From: Halomicrococcus gelatinilyticus
GTDB lineage: Archaea; Halobacteriota; Halobacteria; Halobacteriales; Haladaptataceae
DNA length: 64,000 nucleotides
Direction: 5' to 3'
Assembly (NCBI GenBank): GCA_024227995.1
Contig: CP100467.1
Span: forward strand, 186,001 to 250,000
The position numbers were made by a program, and so were the translations under genes. The notes beneath the pieces were generated by a model, which saw nothing but the letters and a program-made list of their open reading frames with translations, had not been told where the DNA came from and searched no databases. Of this stretch, positions 8,739 through 16,640 are shown in pieces. How positions within the stretch are numbered: position 1 is the stretch's first letter; each line of letters starts with the position of its first letter.

Positions 8739-9142
8739 CGCTCGCCTCCGTCGCTCTCGACCTCGTCTCCCGCTTCGTCCCCGTCTCCTGGGCTCCGGTC
8801 TTCCGCTTCGTTGTCGTCCCCTGCGTCCCCGTCTCCCGCCTCGTCCCGCGTCCACGGGGTCGCACCGGCCCGCGTCGCCGCCCGGACGATGGCGTGGGCC
8901 GCGGTCGGGCCAGTCACGAGGACGAACACGGCGAGCATGGCGAGCTTCACGGTCTCGTTGCCGGGACCGAACGCGACGGCTGCGGCCGCCAGCCCGAACA
9001 GCGCGCCCAGCGTCTCGCTCTTCGAGGCGGCGTGAGCCCTGGCGAAGGCGTCGGGCAGCCGAGCGAACCCCACCACGGCCACGGACGAGAAGAACACGCT
9101 CCCGGCCACGAGCGCCAGCACGCCGGCCTCGCCGGGCGTCAC
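8735..9142 (-). CDS. mrpG: Mrp antiporter subunit MrpG
   Basis: A 135-residue protein with three helices and the PhaG/MnhG motif GFARLPDAFARAHAASKSETLG, a highly conserved family marker (usually RLPD.Y.R.HA.TK..TLG). The C-terminal 40 residues are a charged Asp/Glu-rich tail. Start is GTG at 9142 in a GTGA overlap with mrpF. MrpE-F-G form a subcomplex needed for stability and, in some species, activity of Mrp antiporters. Confidence 0.94.
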   Translation of the reverse strand: MTPGEAGVLALVAGSVFFSSVAVVGFARLPDAFARAHAASKSETLGALFGLAAAAVAFGPGNETVKLAMLAVFVLVTGPTAAHAIVRAATRAGATPWTRDEAGDGDAGDDNEAEDRSPGDGDEAGDEVESDGGER

Positions 9143-9417
9143 AGTATCCCTCCCCGCTCGACGGAGAACCGCGCCAGCCCGAGCGACAGCAGGAAGTTCA
9201 ACAGCGCGTACACGAGCGCGACGTCGAGGAAGCCGGGTTCGTCGAACGCCGCGGCGAGCAGGGCGATGACGACCACCGCCGCGGTCCCGATGACGTTGAC
9301 CGCCACGAGCCGGTCGGCGGTGCTCGGACCGACGGCCACCCGGCCGAACAGCGCGAGCGCGAGTACGACGAGCGCGAGCGCGCCGCCCACGAGTCCCGTC
9401 GTCACGAGGCCCGTCAT
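9139..9417 (-). CDS. mrpF: Mrp antiporter subunit MrpF
   Basis: A 92-residue membrane protein with three helices. The motif VGPSTADRLVAVNVIGT is the MrpF/PhaF hallmark (GPT..DR..A.N..GT), and FLDVALVYALLNFLLSLGLARF matches the last helix. ATG at 9417 overlaps the MrpE stop by four bases. Small, but the motif makes the assignment secure. Confidence 0.95.
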   Translation of the reverse strand: MTGLVTTGLVGGALALVVLALALFGRVAVGPSTADRLVAVNVIGTAAVVVIALLAAAFDEPGFLDVALVYALLNFLLSLGLARFSVERGGIL

Positions 9418-9965
9418 CGTGTCTGCCTCCGGTTCTCGTGAAGGAACTCGCTTTCACCGGTGACGAACGCGACCCACCGGACCAGCGACCCCTCCAGCAG
9501 TTCGGTCCGACTGGCTTCGGACAGCGCGTGGACGACGAGTTCGTCGTCGACGACGTCGAGCGTCAGCGTGCCTGGCGTCAGCGTGATGCTGTTCGCCAGC
9601 AGCGCGCGGGCGAACCGACTCTCCGGGGCCGGTATCCGGACGACCGCCGGGTCGACCGGCAGCCGTGGGTCGAGGATCACGGCCGTCAGCGCGAGGTTCG
9701 TGCGGGCGACCGCGGCGAGGAGTACCGGGAGGAACACCACCGACCGCAGGACGGTCCCGAACGTGGCGATAGAGGGGGTGCGCTCGAACGTGACGCCGCC
9801 GAGGACGACCGCGACGACGGCCGCGCTCACGAGGCCCGTCACGAGGTCGAAGGGGTCGGTCGGGTCACCGAGGGCGAGGTAGAAGCCGAACGAGACCGCC
9901 GCCGTCGAACCCAGACGGACGGCAGACGCCCTCCACGACCCCGTAGTGGCCCCCAGACGGGTCAC
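9414..9965 (-). CDS. mrpE: Mrp antiporter subunit MrpE, first gene of the operon
   Basis: A 183-residue protein with the MnhE domain: two or three N-terminal helices, then a soluble domain containing ANSITLTPGTLTLDV, the most conserved MrpE motif, and LVVHALSEA. Start is GTG at 9965; no better upstream start is visible. It heads a nine-gene run down to 2519 in which every junction is a 4-base overlap, so the cluster is almost certainly one transcript. An AT-rich box about 100 bases upstream is the likely promoter. Mrp antiporters export Na+ in exchange for H+ and are important for pH and salt homeostasis. Confidence 0.95.
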   Translation of the reverse strand: MTRLGATTGSWRASAVRLGSTAAVSFGFYLALGDPTDPFDLVTGLVSAAVVAVVLGGVTFERTPSIATFGTVLRSVVFLPVLLAAVARTNLALTAVILDPRLPVDPAVVRIPAPESRFARALLANSITLTPGTLTLDVVDDELVVHALSEASRTELLEGSLVRWVAFVTGESEFLHENRRQTR

Positions 9966-10357
9966 GGCCGCTCCCGTCCCCGGTCGAACGTCTCGAAGGA
10001 ACTCACGTTCACACCCTGGGAGAGAACCTGCGTGTATTAGGCCATTCTGGTAAAAAATTAGGGTTTTATATAATGCTGGCTAGAAAATTCCCAGAAATTT
10101 TATACATGCGCTCAATAATTGTTGTGGTCGCCGTGCGCCGTCCAGGAAAGAGTCCCCGTCGACGGGAATCGAACCGCCATCGGTGGTTGCATCACGTCCG
10201 AGGGTACCCGCTCTCGTCGACTCGCCTGAGGCCAGTCGTTCCAATCGTCGCCTCCACTGTGGCCTCGATTCGGCACTCGGACCGAGGTCGAAACGGTCGC
10301 TCTGGATGTGGACTATCCCCCCGGCGGACGCTTCGGTATCGTCACCGACGTCGTCGT
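9966..10357. other. Spacer between mrpE and the SRPBCC gene
   Basis: About 390 bases. The left third is AT-rich and holds the Mrp promoter. The rest is GC-rich; a minus-strand frame reads an acidic peptide without an acceptable start codon, and I do not call a gene. Confidence 0.5.
10061..10074 (-). promoter_or_regulatory. Candidate TATA box of the mrp operon
   Basis: On the minus strand this reads ATTATATAAAACCC, a good archaeal TATA element in an AT-rich island. It lies about 100 bases upstream of the mrpE start, so transcription would begin near 10040 with a leader of about 75 bases. A second weaker AT box on the same strand lies near 10098-10106. Confidence 0.5.
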
Positions 10358-10801
10358 TCAGGGCGTCGCTCCGTGTTCGAGTCGGGTCCGGAGGTTCTCC
10401 AGCGTCGTCCGCAGTTCGCGTTCGTTGTAGCGCTCGACGAACGGCTCGACGAGGGCGTCGAGTACCGGAATCGGGACGTCGTACCGTGCGGTGTAGGTGA
10501 CCTCCGTCTCGTCGCCGTCCGGTTCGAACTCCCACTCTATCTCGCCGTTCAGGTCGCCGGTCATCTCCCAACCGATCCGCCGTTCGGGTTCGTACGCCAC
10601 CGCCTCGACGTGGCCGTCGAGTTCCATCCCCGCCATGGTGTAGGTGTACGCGACCCGTTTCCCGCCGTTCGAAAGGGCTTCGACCGGTTCCGAGCGGGTC
10701 AGACTGGGCGTTATCTCGGGCTGATTCTCCGGTCGGTCCATGTACTCGAACACCGACTCGACTGGGACGTCGATCTGTACCGTGTGAGTGACTTCAGCCA
10801 A
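10358..10801 (-). CDS. SRPBCC family protein (polyketide cyclase/START-like)
   Basis: A 147-residue soluble protein of the SRPBCC helix-grip superfamily, which binds hydrophobic ligands. It opens with THTVQIDVPVESVFEYMDRP, the typical first strand and helix, then strands such as WEMTGDLNGEIEWEF and TEVTYTARYDVPIP, and closes with the long helix ALVEPFVERYNERELRTTLENL. The proposed start is TTG at 10801, placed there because family members begin with a similar AEVTHTV segment; the ATG at 10861 would add 20 residues of low similarity. Ligand and role unknown. It stands alone, with a promoter of unknown position toward 10920. Confidence 0.85.
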   Translation of the reverse strand: MAEVTHTVQIDVPVESVFEYMDRPENQPEITPSLTRSEPVEALSNGGKRVAYTYTMAGMELDGHVEAVAYEPERRIGWEMTGDLNGEIEWEFEPDGDETEVTYTARYDVPIPVLDALVEPFVERYNERELRTTLENLRTRLEHGATP

Positions 10802-10920
10802 GGTGTTCCCCCCGAACGGCGTTACCGGACGCTCGCGGAAAGTCGTTGTGCGACCACTCATCTCCCGTGCGAACGCGGCGGTGAACGCCGGCCGACGACC
10901 CGGGAATTCCACGACGACGG

Positions 10921-11067
10921 TCGATAGTCAGAGGATCCCGTTCGGCCGACAGACTCGCTGAAGACCTCCCGAACGCCGAGCAGGAGTCCCTGGACGACGA
11001 CTACCACTGGATGATGCAGGACCGTCCCGAGGCGTCCCGGACGGCGTTGGAAGGGTCCTTCGACTAA
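10921..11067 (+). pseudogene. C-terminal fragment of an alpha/beta hydrolase
   Basis: Plus-strand codons ending at TAA 11065-11067 read SADRLAEDLPNAEQESLD then DYHWMMQDRPEASRTALEG. This is the end of a haloarchaeal alpha/beta hydrolase, where a post-Asp loop is followed by AERLA..LP.AE and the catalytic His sits in GHW.MQDRP. Here the segment reads YHW. No start codon or upstream hydrolase sequence precedes it: only about 48 codons survive and the left end abuts the SRPBCC gene region. A deletion remnant. Confidence 0.6.
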
Positions 11068-11591
11068 CCCGCTCGTCTCCGCAACTTCCCAGGAGAGCCC
11101 CCGACTGTTCTTGGCAGTGGCGGACCGATCCAGCTATTCCGATGCACCGGAGTGTTCGACCGCGCCCACGACGATATTTGATATAGCACTATACGATTTA
11201 TTTTCAGGTGCTCCTGCCGCCGTCTTGCGATTTTCGCCATTCTCCCCCGATTCTTCCCACTGCTGTTTACAGCCATAAACGGAAGTGGATGCTAGCGGGT
11301 CGCCGCCCTCGGGGGAGCGCACTCCGAGGGGAAACGATGTAGCCCCCGCGAGCGTCAGGCGGCGATAATGCTCGAGAAGGCTGAGGTCCGCAGGCAGTAG
11401 AATTCGGTGTCGGTCGACAGGGTACTGCGTCGTCAGGGACTGTCATCCCGCTGTCGATCCGTGTACCTCTAGACCACACCTTGGGGCTCCATCCCCACCG
11501 CGAGGGCCGACGACCGTACCGACCGCTGCTCGAAGCGACGAAGCCTACAGGATAACCGTCCGCGCGTCGGTGGTCACACCGTTCGGTTCCG
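11068..11591. other. Gene-free spacer with hairpin, possible element debris
   Basis: Over 500 bases without a credible reading frame. It begins with an AT-rich patch (around 11170-11205), then a GC-rich part with the hairpin listed separately. Codon statistics do not favour any frame. I do not recognise a transposase or RNA gene, although the layout is compatible with a badly decayed element end. Confidence 0.4.
11306..11330. repeat. Inverted repeat / hairpin CCCTCGG-CCGAGGG
   Basis: Seven-base arms CCCTCGG and CCGAGGG are separated by 11 bases that can form a second small stem (GGAG-CTCC). It lies in non-coding DNA and could be the stem of a terminator-like or transposon-end structure; nothing else supports a specific role. 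Confidence 0.45.
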
Positions 11592-11924
11592 CTACTCCTC
11601 GACGAAATGCCAGCGGCCGTATCGCGACCGACGGCCCAGTTCGTGGTCGAACGTCGTCCGCTCGACCTCGTAGTACCGCTCGCGGCCCACCGGCGTCCGT
11701 CGGCGGACCAGGTACGTCTCCGCGGCCAGGTCGAACACCGTCACCGTTGCGCCCGACGGGGGGTCTCGCAGCGTCGCTACCCGTTCGATACCGTCCTGGG
11801 ACGTGAGCCGGTCGCCGAGCGCCCAGCTGAGGCGTTGCTCCGTCCGTTCGTCTGCGTTGAATCCTTCGGTCGGCACCGATCCGGCCTGCTGCGATACTGT
11901 TTCCCGTTCCCCATGCGACACCAT
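11592..11924 (-). CDS. Conserved haloarchaeal hypothetical protein
   Basis: A 110-residue hydrophilic protein with clear coding composition (strong GC at third positions, acidic N-terminal half). The C-terminal half is a run of short beta strands: GATVTVFDLAAETYLVRRR, ERYYEVERTTFDHEL, RYGRWHFVEE. No membrane segment, signal or metal motif. ATG at 11924 is chosen because an AT-rich box with an inverted repeat lies 26-41 bases upstream, as expected for a leaderless archaeal gene; the longer frame would run through that box. Function unknown. Confidence 0.7.
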   Translation of the reverse strand: MVSHGERETVSQQAGSVPTEGFNADERTEQRLSWALGDRLTSQDGIERVATLRDPPSGATVTVFDLAAETYLVRRRTPVGRERYYEVERTTFDHELGRRSRYGRWHFVEE

Positions 11925-11949
11925 GTCACTAATCCACCCGTGCGGGAAT

Positions 11950-11965
11950 AAAACGATACCGTTTT
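11950..11965 (-). promoter_or_regulatory. Inverted repeat AAAACG-CGTTTT at the promoter of the 110-residue protein
   Basis: Perfect six-base arms around ATAC, overlapping the position expected for the TATA element of the gene starting at 11924. Could be an operator covering the box, or chance symmetry of an AT-rich promoter. Confidence 0.4.
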
Positions 11966-12201
11966 GCGTCTGCCTTTGCTCTCCGTGCGCCGGCGTCCGC
12001 AACGGTCGCTACGTCGGCTTTACCACCTGGTGGCTTGCCCACCACCTGATAAACTGCATGATGGTATATCCAATATCGGCGGCGCGTGGCAAGCGACGGC
12101 GCGTATCCACGGCCTGGATACCGTGGTATCGCACCTGTTCAGCGCACGACGGTCGGACAGCACTTCGAGGCGTCGATGGAGACGATGACGCGGCGGAGTC
12201 G

Positions 12202-12435
12202 GTGGCCCGTCACGTCCACGAGACGCTCACCGACCACGACGTCGATTACGCCATCCTGGAACTGTGTCCCGCTTTCGACGACTGCGGCGTCCACCTCGCC
12301 ACGCTCACTGACGACGGCAGGCCGTGGCGCCCGCCCGGTTCCGCGCGCTGGACGCCGCACGTCTCGGACGCGAGCGCCGTCGGGCGCTCGCCCCGCCACG
12401 ACTCGGGTGATACGACTACTGACGGGACAGATTAA
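12202..12435 (+). CDS. Possible small hypothetical protein, uncertain
   Basis: From about 12160 to the TAA at 12433-12435 one plus-strand frame has strongly haloarchaeal codon use and acidic composition (HETLTDHDVDYAILELCP and similar). No ATG lies close; GTG at 12202 would give 77 residues. The second half becomes Pro/Arg/Ser-rich and less convincing. Either a small gene with an unusual start or the remains of one. No family recognised. An AT-rich box near 12062 (GGTATATCC) is too far upstream for a leaderless start at this GTG. Confidence 0.3.
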   Translation: MARHVHETLTDHDVDYAILELCPAFDDCGVHLATLTDDGRPWRPPGSARWTPHVSDASAVGRSPRHDSGDTTTDGTD

Positions 12436-12643
12436 TCGAGTATTCGGGGCTTAACTGTGACGTCCCGACACCGGTAATACGAGCTTTCATCGCGTTCTAT
12501 TATCCCGTCACCGGCGGGTACACGAGTGTGCGGCGGTGCCGTGTCGCCGCAGGTCCGAACCTGTCAGGCAGACGTTAGGGTGATCAGCGCGAGGACGGGA
12601 CGGTCAAGTTTCGTTTGCGGAGCGTAGTATTCTGAAGTTTCTC

Positions 12644-13510
12644 ATGAGCAATCGGCGCACAACAAAGTCCAGCGTGTCCGATGGCAGTATTATGACCCAC
12701 GCCGAATTGCTTGACCACGACGTCGCCGAACTCTTTCAGGAACTGTTCGAAACAACAACCGAACCGATTCTCATCGTCAACCCGTCGCACGCCGAACTTG
12801 AAAGTCTCATCGTCTCTGCAATCGAATTCGACGGTGAGGGTCCGGAGCTCCGCGTCCTCACTGACGAGCAGACCCCGGGCAGCGTCTTCGACGACTTCAT
12901 CATCGCGAGTCACGCGGCCGACCTGATCGACCGCGAGCAGCTCCAGCCGCGCTCGGCGCCGGAGATCGCTCGCAACTCGCTGCTCATCACGACCGACAGG
13001 ATAATCCCGCTCGTCGAGATCAACGGCGAGATCACCAGCCTGCAGTCCGACGACTCGGAACTCGTCGACCGGGCACGCGAGACGTTCATGAGCGAGTGGG
13101 AGGGCGCCGACGAGGTCACGCTCCGGACGCCGCCCCTGTCGGAGATCCGCGAGACGCTGCGCGAGGACATCGGCGACGAGACGGCGGACGACTTCGACGA
13201 GTTTCTCGAGGCGACCGAGACCGTCGACAGCGAGAGCCCGCTCGACGAGGTGGCGATCAGCCTCATCGTCGCGGCGAAGAACCGGGTGCTCCTCTACGAC
13301 ATCAGCAAGTGGGGCGAGGACGTCGGTCTCGCCAGCAAGGCGACGTTCTCGCGGACGAAGACGCATCTGGAGGACACCGGTCTCATCGACACCGAGAAGG
13401 TTCCCATCGACGTCGGACGTCCGCGACTCCGACTGCGGTTCGCGGACGAGGACCTGCACGACGCGAGCATCGGCGAACTGCTCGAACGGGCGCGTTCGCA
13501 GACGGCGTAG
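12644..13510 (+). CDS. tbsP: Transcriptional regulator TbsP (DUF5821 family)
   Basis: A 288-residue soluble protein that I recognise as the haloarchaeal TbsP family (TrmB suppressor protein), linked in Haloferax and Haloarcula to control of gluconeogenic genes together with TrmB. Diagnostic segments are DDFIIASHAADLID, NSLLITTDRIIPLV, the run LLYDISKWGEDVGLASKATF followed by SRTKTHLEDTGLIDTEKVPI, and VGRPRLRLRF. The C-terminal third is a winged-helix DNA-binding domain (about residues 205-275); the first part is a ligand or oligomerisation domain. ATG at 12644 is used; ATG at 12692 would give 272 residues, closer to the usual length, and cannot be excluded. The next gene is convergent. Confidence 0.88.
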   Translation: MSNRRTTKSSVSDGSIMTHAELLDHDVAELFQELFETTTEPILIVNPSHAELESLIVSAIEFDGEGPELRVLTDEQTPGSVFDDFIIASHAADLIDREQLQPRSAPEIARNSLLITTDRIIPLVEINGEITSLQSDDSELVDRARETFMSEWEGADEVTLRTPPLSEIRETLREDIGDETADDFDEFLEATETVDSESPLDEVAISLIVAAKNRVLLYDISKWGEDVGLASKATFSRTKTHLEDTGLIDTEKVPIDVGRPRLRLRFADEDLHDASIGELLERARSQTA

Positions 13511-13532
13511 GAAGCGACGATCGGCGGTGCGC

Positions 13533-13537
13533 AAAAA
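13533..13537 (-). terminator. T-tract terminator for the aldo/keto reductase gene
   Basis: On the minus strand a run of five T residues in a GC-rich setting lies about 60 bases past the stop of the reductase gene, the usual archaeal intrinsic terminator form. Weak because it is short. Confidence 0.3.
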
Positions 13538-13597
13538 CGAGGGGTGGACCGCCACCGTCGGGTCAGCGTCGGTGGGCCGGTGCGGTTCGCGCCGCCG

Positions 13598-14608
13598 TCA
13601 GAGCCCGGCGTAGGGGCCGCCCTTCGCCTCGGTGAGTCGCTCGACCTGCTCGTCGGAGAGGTCGATCTCGGCGGCGGCGAGGTTCTCCTCTAGCTGGTCG
13701 ACGGTACGCGCGCCGACGATGGGCGCGGTGACGCCGTCGCGGTGCATGAGCCACGCGAGCGCGGTCTGGGCGGGCGTGGCGTCGACCTCCTCGGCGACCG
13801 CGTCGAGCTCGTCGTGGAGGTCGAAGTTCTCCTCGGTAAGGTACCCTTCCTCGAAGCGGCTGGACTCCGCGGCGCGCGATTCACCCGTCAGTCCGTCCTC
13901 GCGGGAGTACTTTCCGGTGAGGAAGCCCTGGCCGAGCGGGCTCCAGGGACAGACGGCGAGGCCCTCGCTGCGGGCCATCTCCAGGTAGTCCCCCTCGATC
14001 TCGCGGTCGACGAGATTGTAGCGCGGCTGGAGGACGGTGAACGGCTCCCAGCCCTCGCTGCGGGCGATCTCGTTCGCCTTCGCCACCTTCCAGGCGTTGG
14101 GGCGCAGCGTCGACGCGCCGAGGTAGTTGACCTTGCCCGACTCGACGAGGCCGTTGAGCGTCTTCATCATCTCGCGGGCAGACGTCTGGTCGTCCCAGCG
14201 GTGGATGTAGAGGACGTCGACGTAGTCGGTGTCGAGGCGGTCGAGGATGCCGTCGACGCGCTGGCGGACGTTCTTCCGGTTGGTCCCGCGGCTGTTGGGG
14301 TCTTCCTCTCGCGTCTGCCAGAATATCTTCGAGGCGATGGTGTACCGGTGTCGGTCGCGGTCCTCGAGCCAGTTGCCGATCCACCGCTCGCTCGCACCGC
14401 CGCCGTAGATGTCCGCAGTGTCGATGTACCGTCCGCCGGCCGCCTCGTAGCCGTCGAGCAGTTCGTACGCGCGCTCCTCGTCGATCTCGACGTTCCCCTC
14501 CTCGGTCTCCTTGCCGAATCGCCAGGTGCCGAACTGCAGTTCACTCGTCTGCAGGCCGGTGGTTCCGAGCTGGGCGTAGTCGAGGTCGAGTGCTTCCAGA
14601 TTACTCAT
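13598..14608 (-). CDS. Aldo/keto reductase
   Basis: A 336-residue NADPH-dependent oxidoreductase of the AKR superfamily (TIM barrel). The catalytic tetrad is visible: Asp63 and Tyr68 in DTADIYG, Lys94 in ASKIF, His136 in YIHRWD. The C-terminal cofactor region has VGARTVDQLEENLAAAEIDL, typical of the YajO/YghZ-like branch, and PWSPLGQGFLTGKY is the AKR signature. No signal or membrane segment, so cytoplasmic. Length and start (ATG 14608) are normal. Substrate is not predictable; it is a single-gene unit, convergent with tbsP. Confidence 0.95.
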   Translation of the reverse strand: MSNLEALDLDYAQLGTTGLQTSELQFGTWRFGKETEEGNVEIDEERAYELLDGYEAAGGRYIDTADIYGGGASERWIGNWLEDRDRHRYTIASKIFWQTREEDPNSRGTNRKNVRQRVDGILDRLDTDYVDVLYIHRWDDQTSAREMMKTLNGLVESGKVNYLGASTLRPNAWKVAKANEIARSEGWEPFTVLQPRYNLVDREIEGDYLEMARSEGLAVCPWSPLGQGFLTGKYSREDGLTGESRAAESSRFEEGYLTEENFDLHDELDAVAEEVDATPAQTALAWLMHRDGVTAPIVGARTVDQLEENLAAAEIDLSDEQVERLTEAKGGPYAGL

Positions 14609-14740
14609 GGACGACTCGTAGTATGCACGGCGGTTTGAAAAGGATTCAGCAACCGGCAGGCGAGGATCCAGTTCGTCACCGGTCGCGTCTCGTCCATTCC
14701 CGCTGACGAGCGAGAGACCCGTCGCGGCGTTCCCGGGTGG

Positions 14741-14920
14741 TCACCCCTCGGACCCGGAGGAGGCCTGCTCGGAGCCACTGCTCCCCGCGGCCCCGGAAGA
14801 CTGACCGGCCTCGCTGGACGCCTCGGAGCCCATGGCCTGCGTGACGTGGGTGAGCGTCACCAGTCCGATGCCGCCGACGAAGTTCCCGGCCGTGACGACG
14901 CCGACCAGCGCGGCGACAAC
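14741..14920 (-). pseudogene. C-terminal fragment of a formate/nitrite transporter family protein
   Basis: A minus-strand frame of about 60 codons reads VVAALVGVVTAGNFVGGIGL then VTLTHVTQA and a Ser/Gly/Glu tail before its stop at 14741. The GN..GG....V.L motif followed by a short hydrophilic tail is how FNT-family pentameric channels end. The other five helices are missing: the frame breaks off at the promoter region of the divergent AI-2E family gene. The hydrophobic segment itself is well preserved, so truncation looks fairly recent. Confidence 0.58.
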
Positions 14921-14954
14921 TGTTACGGACGACGACCGCCATACTTCCACGGAG

Positions 14955-16160
14955 ATGGACGACCCTCGATCCGCGCTCCCGGACTCCCGGGCCCGCGTCG
15001 GCTGGTGGCTCTTCGCCCTCGCGCTCGCCGCCCTGGCCGCGTACATCACGTACTCGTTCGTCGGTCTCTTCGTCCTCGGCATCTTCGGCTACTACGCGAC
15101 GCGGCCGATCTACCAGCGACTCGGCAGCGTTATCGACTCGGACAGCATCGCGGCCGGGGTGACCGTCCTGCTCGTGCTCGTCCCCATCGTCGCGCTCGCG
15201 CTGTACGCGGGGTTCCAGGTGTTCCAGCAGACCCAGCAGTTCCTCGGCAACGCCGCCAACCCCCTGGCGCTCGCCGGGAACTACCTGAACACCGGCGCGC
15301 TCCCGCAGGAACAACAGCGGATGCTCGCGTCGGTGATCCAGAACCCACAGCAACTGGTCGCGAACCCACAGCAGACGGCGGAGACGCTCCTGCAGATCAG
15401 CGTCGCCGTCTTCTCGGCACTGGTCGGCACGCTGCTGTTCCTGGCGCTCGCCATCACGCTGTCGTACTTCCTGCTGCAGAACGACCAGGAGCTCTCGGAC
15501 GGTCTCCGGGAACTGCTCGGCGGCGAAGACAGCACCGCCTACGCGTACGCCACGGCGGTGGACTCGGACCTCGAGTCCGTCTTCTTCGGCAACCTGCTGT
15601 TCGTCGTCGTCATGTTCGCCGTCTCCGCGGTCGCCTACTGGGGGACGAACCAGCTAGCGCCGCAACCGCTGCAGGTGCCCATGCCGCTCGTGCTCGCGTT
15701 CCTGACCGGCGTCGCCAGCCTCGTCCCGATCGTCGTCGGGAAGCTCGTCTACGTCCCGGTCGTCGCCTATCTCGCGCTCCAGTCCCTCCGCGCGGGGGGA
15801 CGCTACCTCCCGTTCGTCGCTGGCGCGCTCGTCTCCTACTTCCTCGTGCTCGACATCCTGCCCCAGACGTTCCTCCAGCCGTACATCACCGGCCGCCAGC
15901 TCGACATGGTGGTGATGATGTTCGCCTACCTGCTCGGCCCCGTACTCTTCGGCTGGTACGGCTTCTTCCTGCTCCCCATCCTGTTCATCCTGATGCTCGA
16001 GGCGATCCGCATCCCCCTTCCGCAGCTCGTCCGCGGCGAGCCGCTCACCCCGACGGTGTCGCTGGGGGAGTCCGTCGGGTCCGATCCGCAGGCGGCCCGG
16101 GAACGGTCCACCGCGGGCGACGACGCGTCGGCGAACGACGGGGCCGCCGAGACCGAGTAG
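14955..16160 (+). CDS. AI-2E family transporter (UPF0118/PerM family)
   Basis: A 401-residue polytopic membrane protein of the AI-2 exporter/PerM family. Two helices near the N-terminus (WWLFALALAALAAYITYSFV and GLFVLGIFGYYATRPIYQRL) are followed by another pair, a soluble extracytoplasmic region with many Gln, and four or more C-terminal helices containing the family motif PQTFLQPYITGRQLDMVVMM and LLGPVLFGWYGFFLLPILF. Family members include quorum-signal exporters and Na+/H+ antiporters, so substrate is open. ATG at 14955 is preferred over the long upstream extension, which overlaps the FNT remnant and is not membrane-like. The acidic Ala/Ser-rich tail is a haloarchaeal feature. Confidence 0.9.
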   Translation: MDDPRSALPDSRARVGWWLFALALAALAAYITYSFVGLFVLGIFGYYATRPIYQRLGSVIDSDSIAAGVTVLLVLVPIVALALYAGFQVFQQTQQFLGNAANPLALAGNYLNTGALPQEQQRMLASVIQNPQQLVANPQQTAETLLQISVAVFSALVGTLLFLALAITLSYFLLQNDQELSDGLRELLGGEDSTAYAYATAVDSDLESVFFGNLLFVVVMFAVSAVAYWGTNQLAPQPLQVPMPLVLAFLTGVASLVPIVVGKLVYVPVVAYLALQSLRAGGRYLPFVAGALVSYFLVLDILPQTFLQPYITGRQLDMVVMMFAYLLGPVLFGWYGFFLLPILFILMLEAIRIPLPQLVRGEPLTPTVSLGESVGSDPQAARERSTAGDDASANDGAAETE

Positions 16161-16410
16161 CCATCCCCCGGTGACCGATTCGCGCTGGAGCGGTGGCGTC
16201 CCAGCGGACTACGGACGGGACCGTCGTCCGTCGCTGCCGGACTGATGCCGCCGCGCGCGGACGTCGCCCGTGACGGAACCCCCGCGTTTCCGGACTGCCA
16301 CCGCCCGAGTTCAGTGCTACCTGATGCCGAACCCCGTTCCGGCCGGGAACCGCGGGTACGCTATCTGTTTAGCCACCACGACTAACCGAACGCTCGTGTT
16401 GTCTCCGACG

Positions 16411-16563
16411 ATGGCACTCCTAGAGCTCGCAATCGGCTTCTTCGTACTGGCTATCATCGCCGGCGCGCTCGGCGCTGGCGGCGTCGCGGGGATGTCGATG
16501 GGTATCGCAAAGTGGCTGGTGATCGCGTTCCTCGTCCTGGCAGTGGTGTCGCTCGTGCTGTAG
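16411..16563 (+). CDS. DUF1328 family small membrane protein
   Basis: A 50-residue protein of two hydrophobic helices joined by [15 protein letters not shown]. The pattern ALxxFxxAxxAxxLGxGGxAGxSxxIAK is the DUF1328/UPF0391 family hallmark, and the length is exactly that of the family. ATG at 16411 is the family start; the upstream in-frame extension is non-membrane and arginine-rich. Function unknown; these proteins are common as solitary stress-associated membrane peptides in bacteria and haloarchaea. Confidence 0.9.
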   Translation: MALLELAIGFFVLAIIAGALGAGGVAGMSMGIAKWLVIAFLVLAVVSLVL

Positions 16564-16640
16564 GTGTTCCGTCGCAGTCCGCGACGCGCTCCCCGCCCGG
16601 CGACGTCGTCGAGCGTCGGTACGGGGTCGCCGTCCCCCGA

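Noticed and set aside
10150-10190. Possible tRNA 3-prime part on the minus strand (GGTTCGATTCCC)
   Set aside because: The bases flanking the TTCGATT loop do not pair as a T-stem and no acceptor, D-arm or anticodon arm can be built; it is probably chance.
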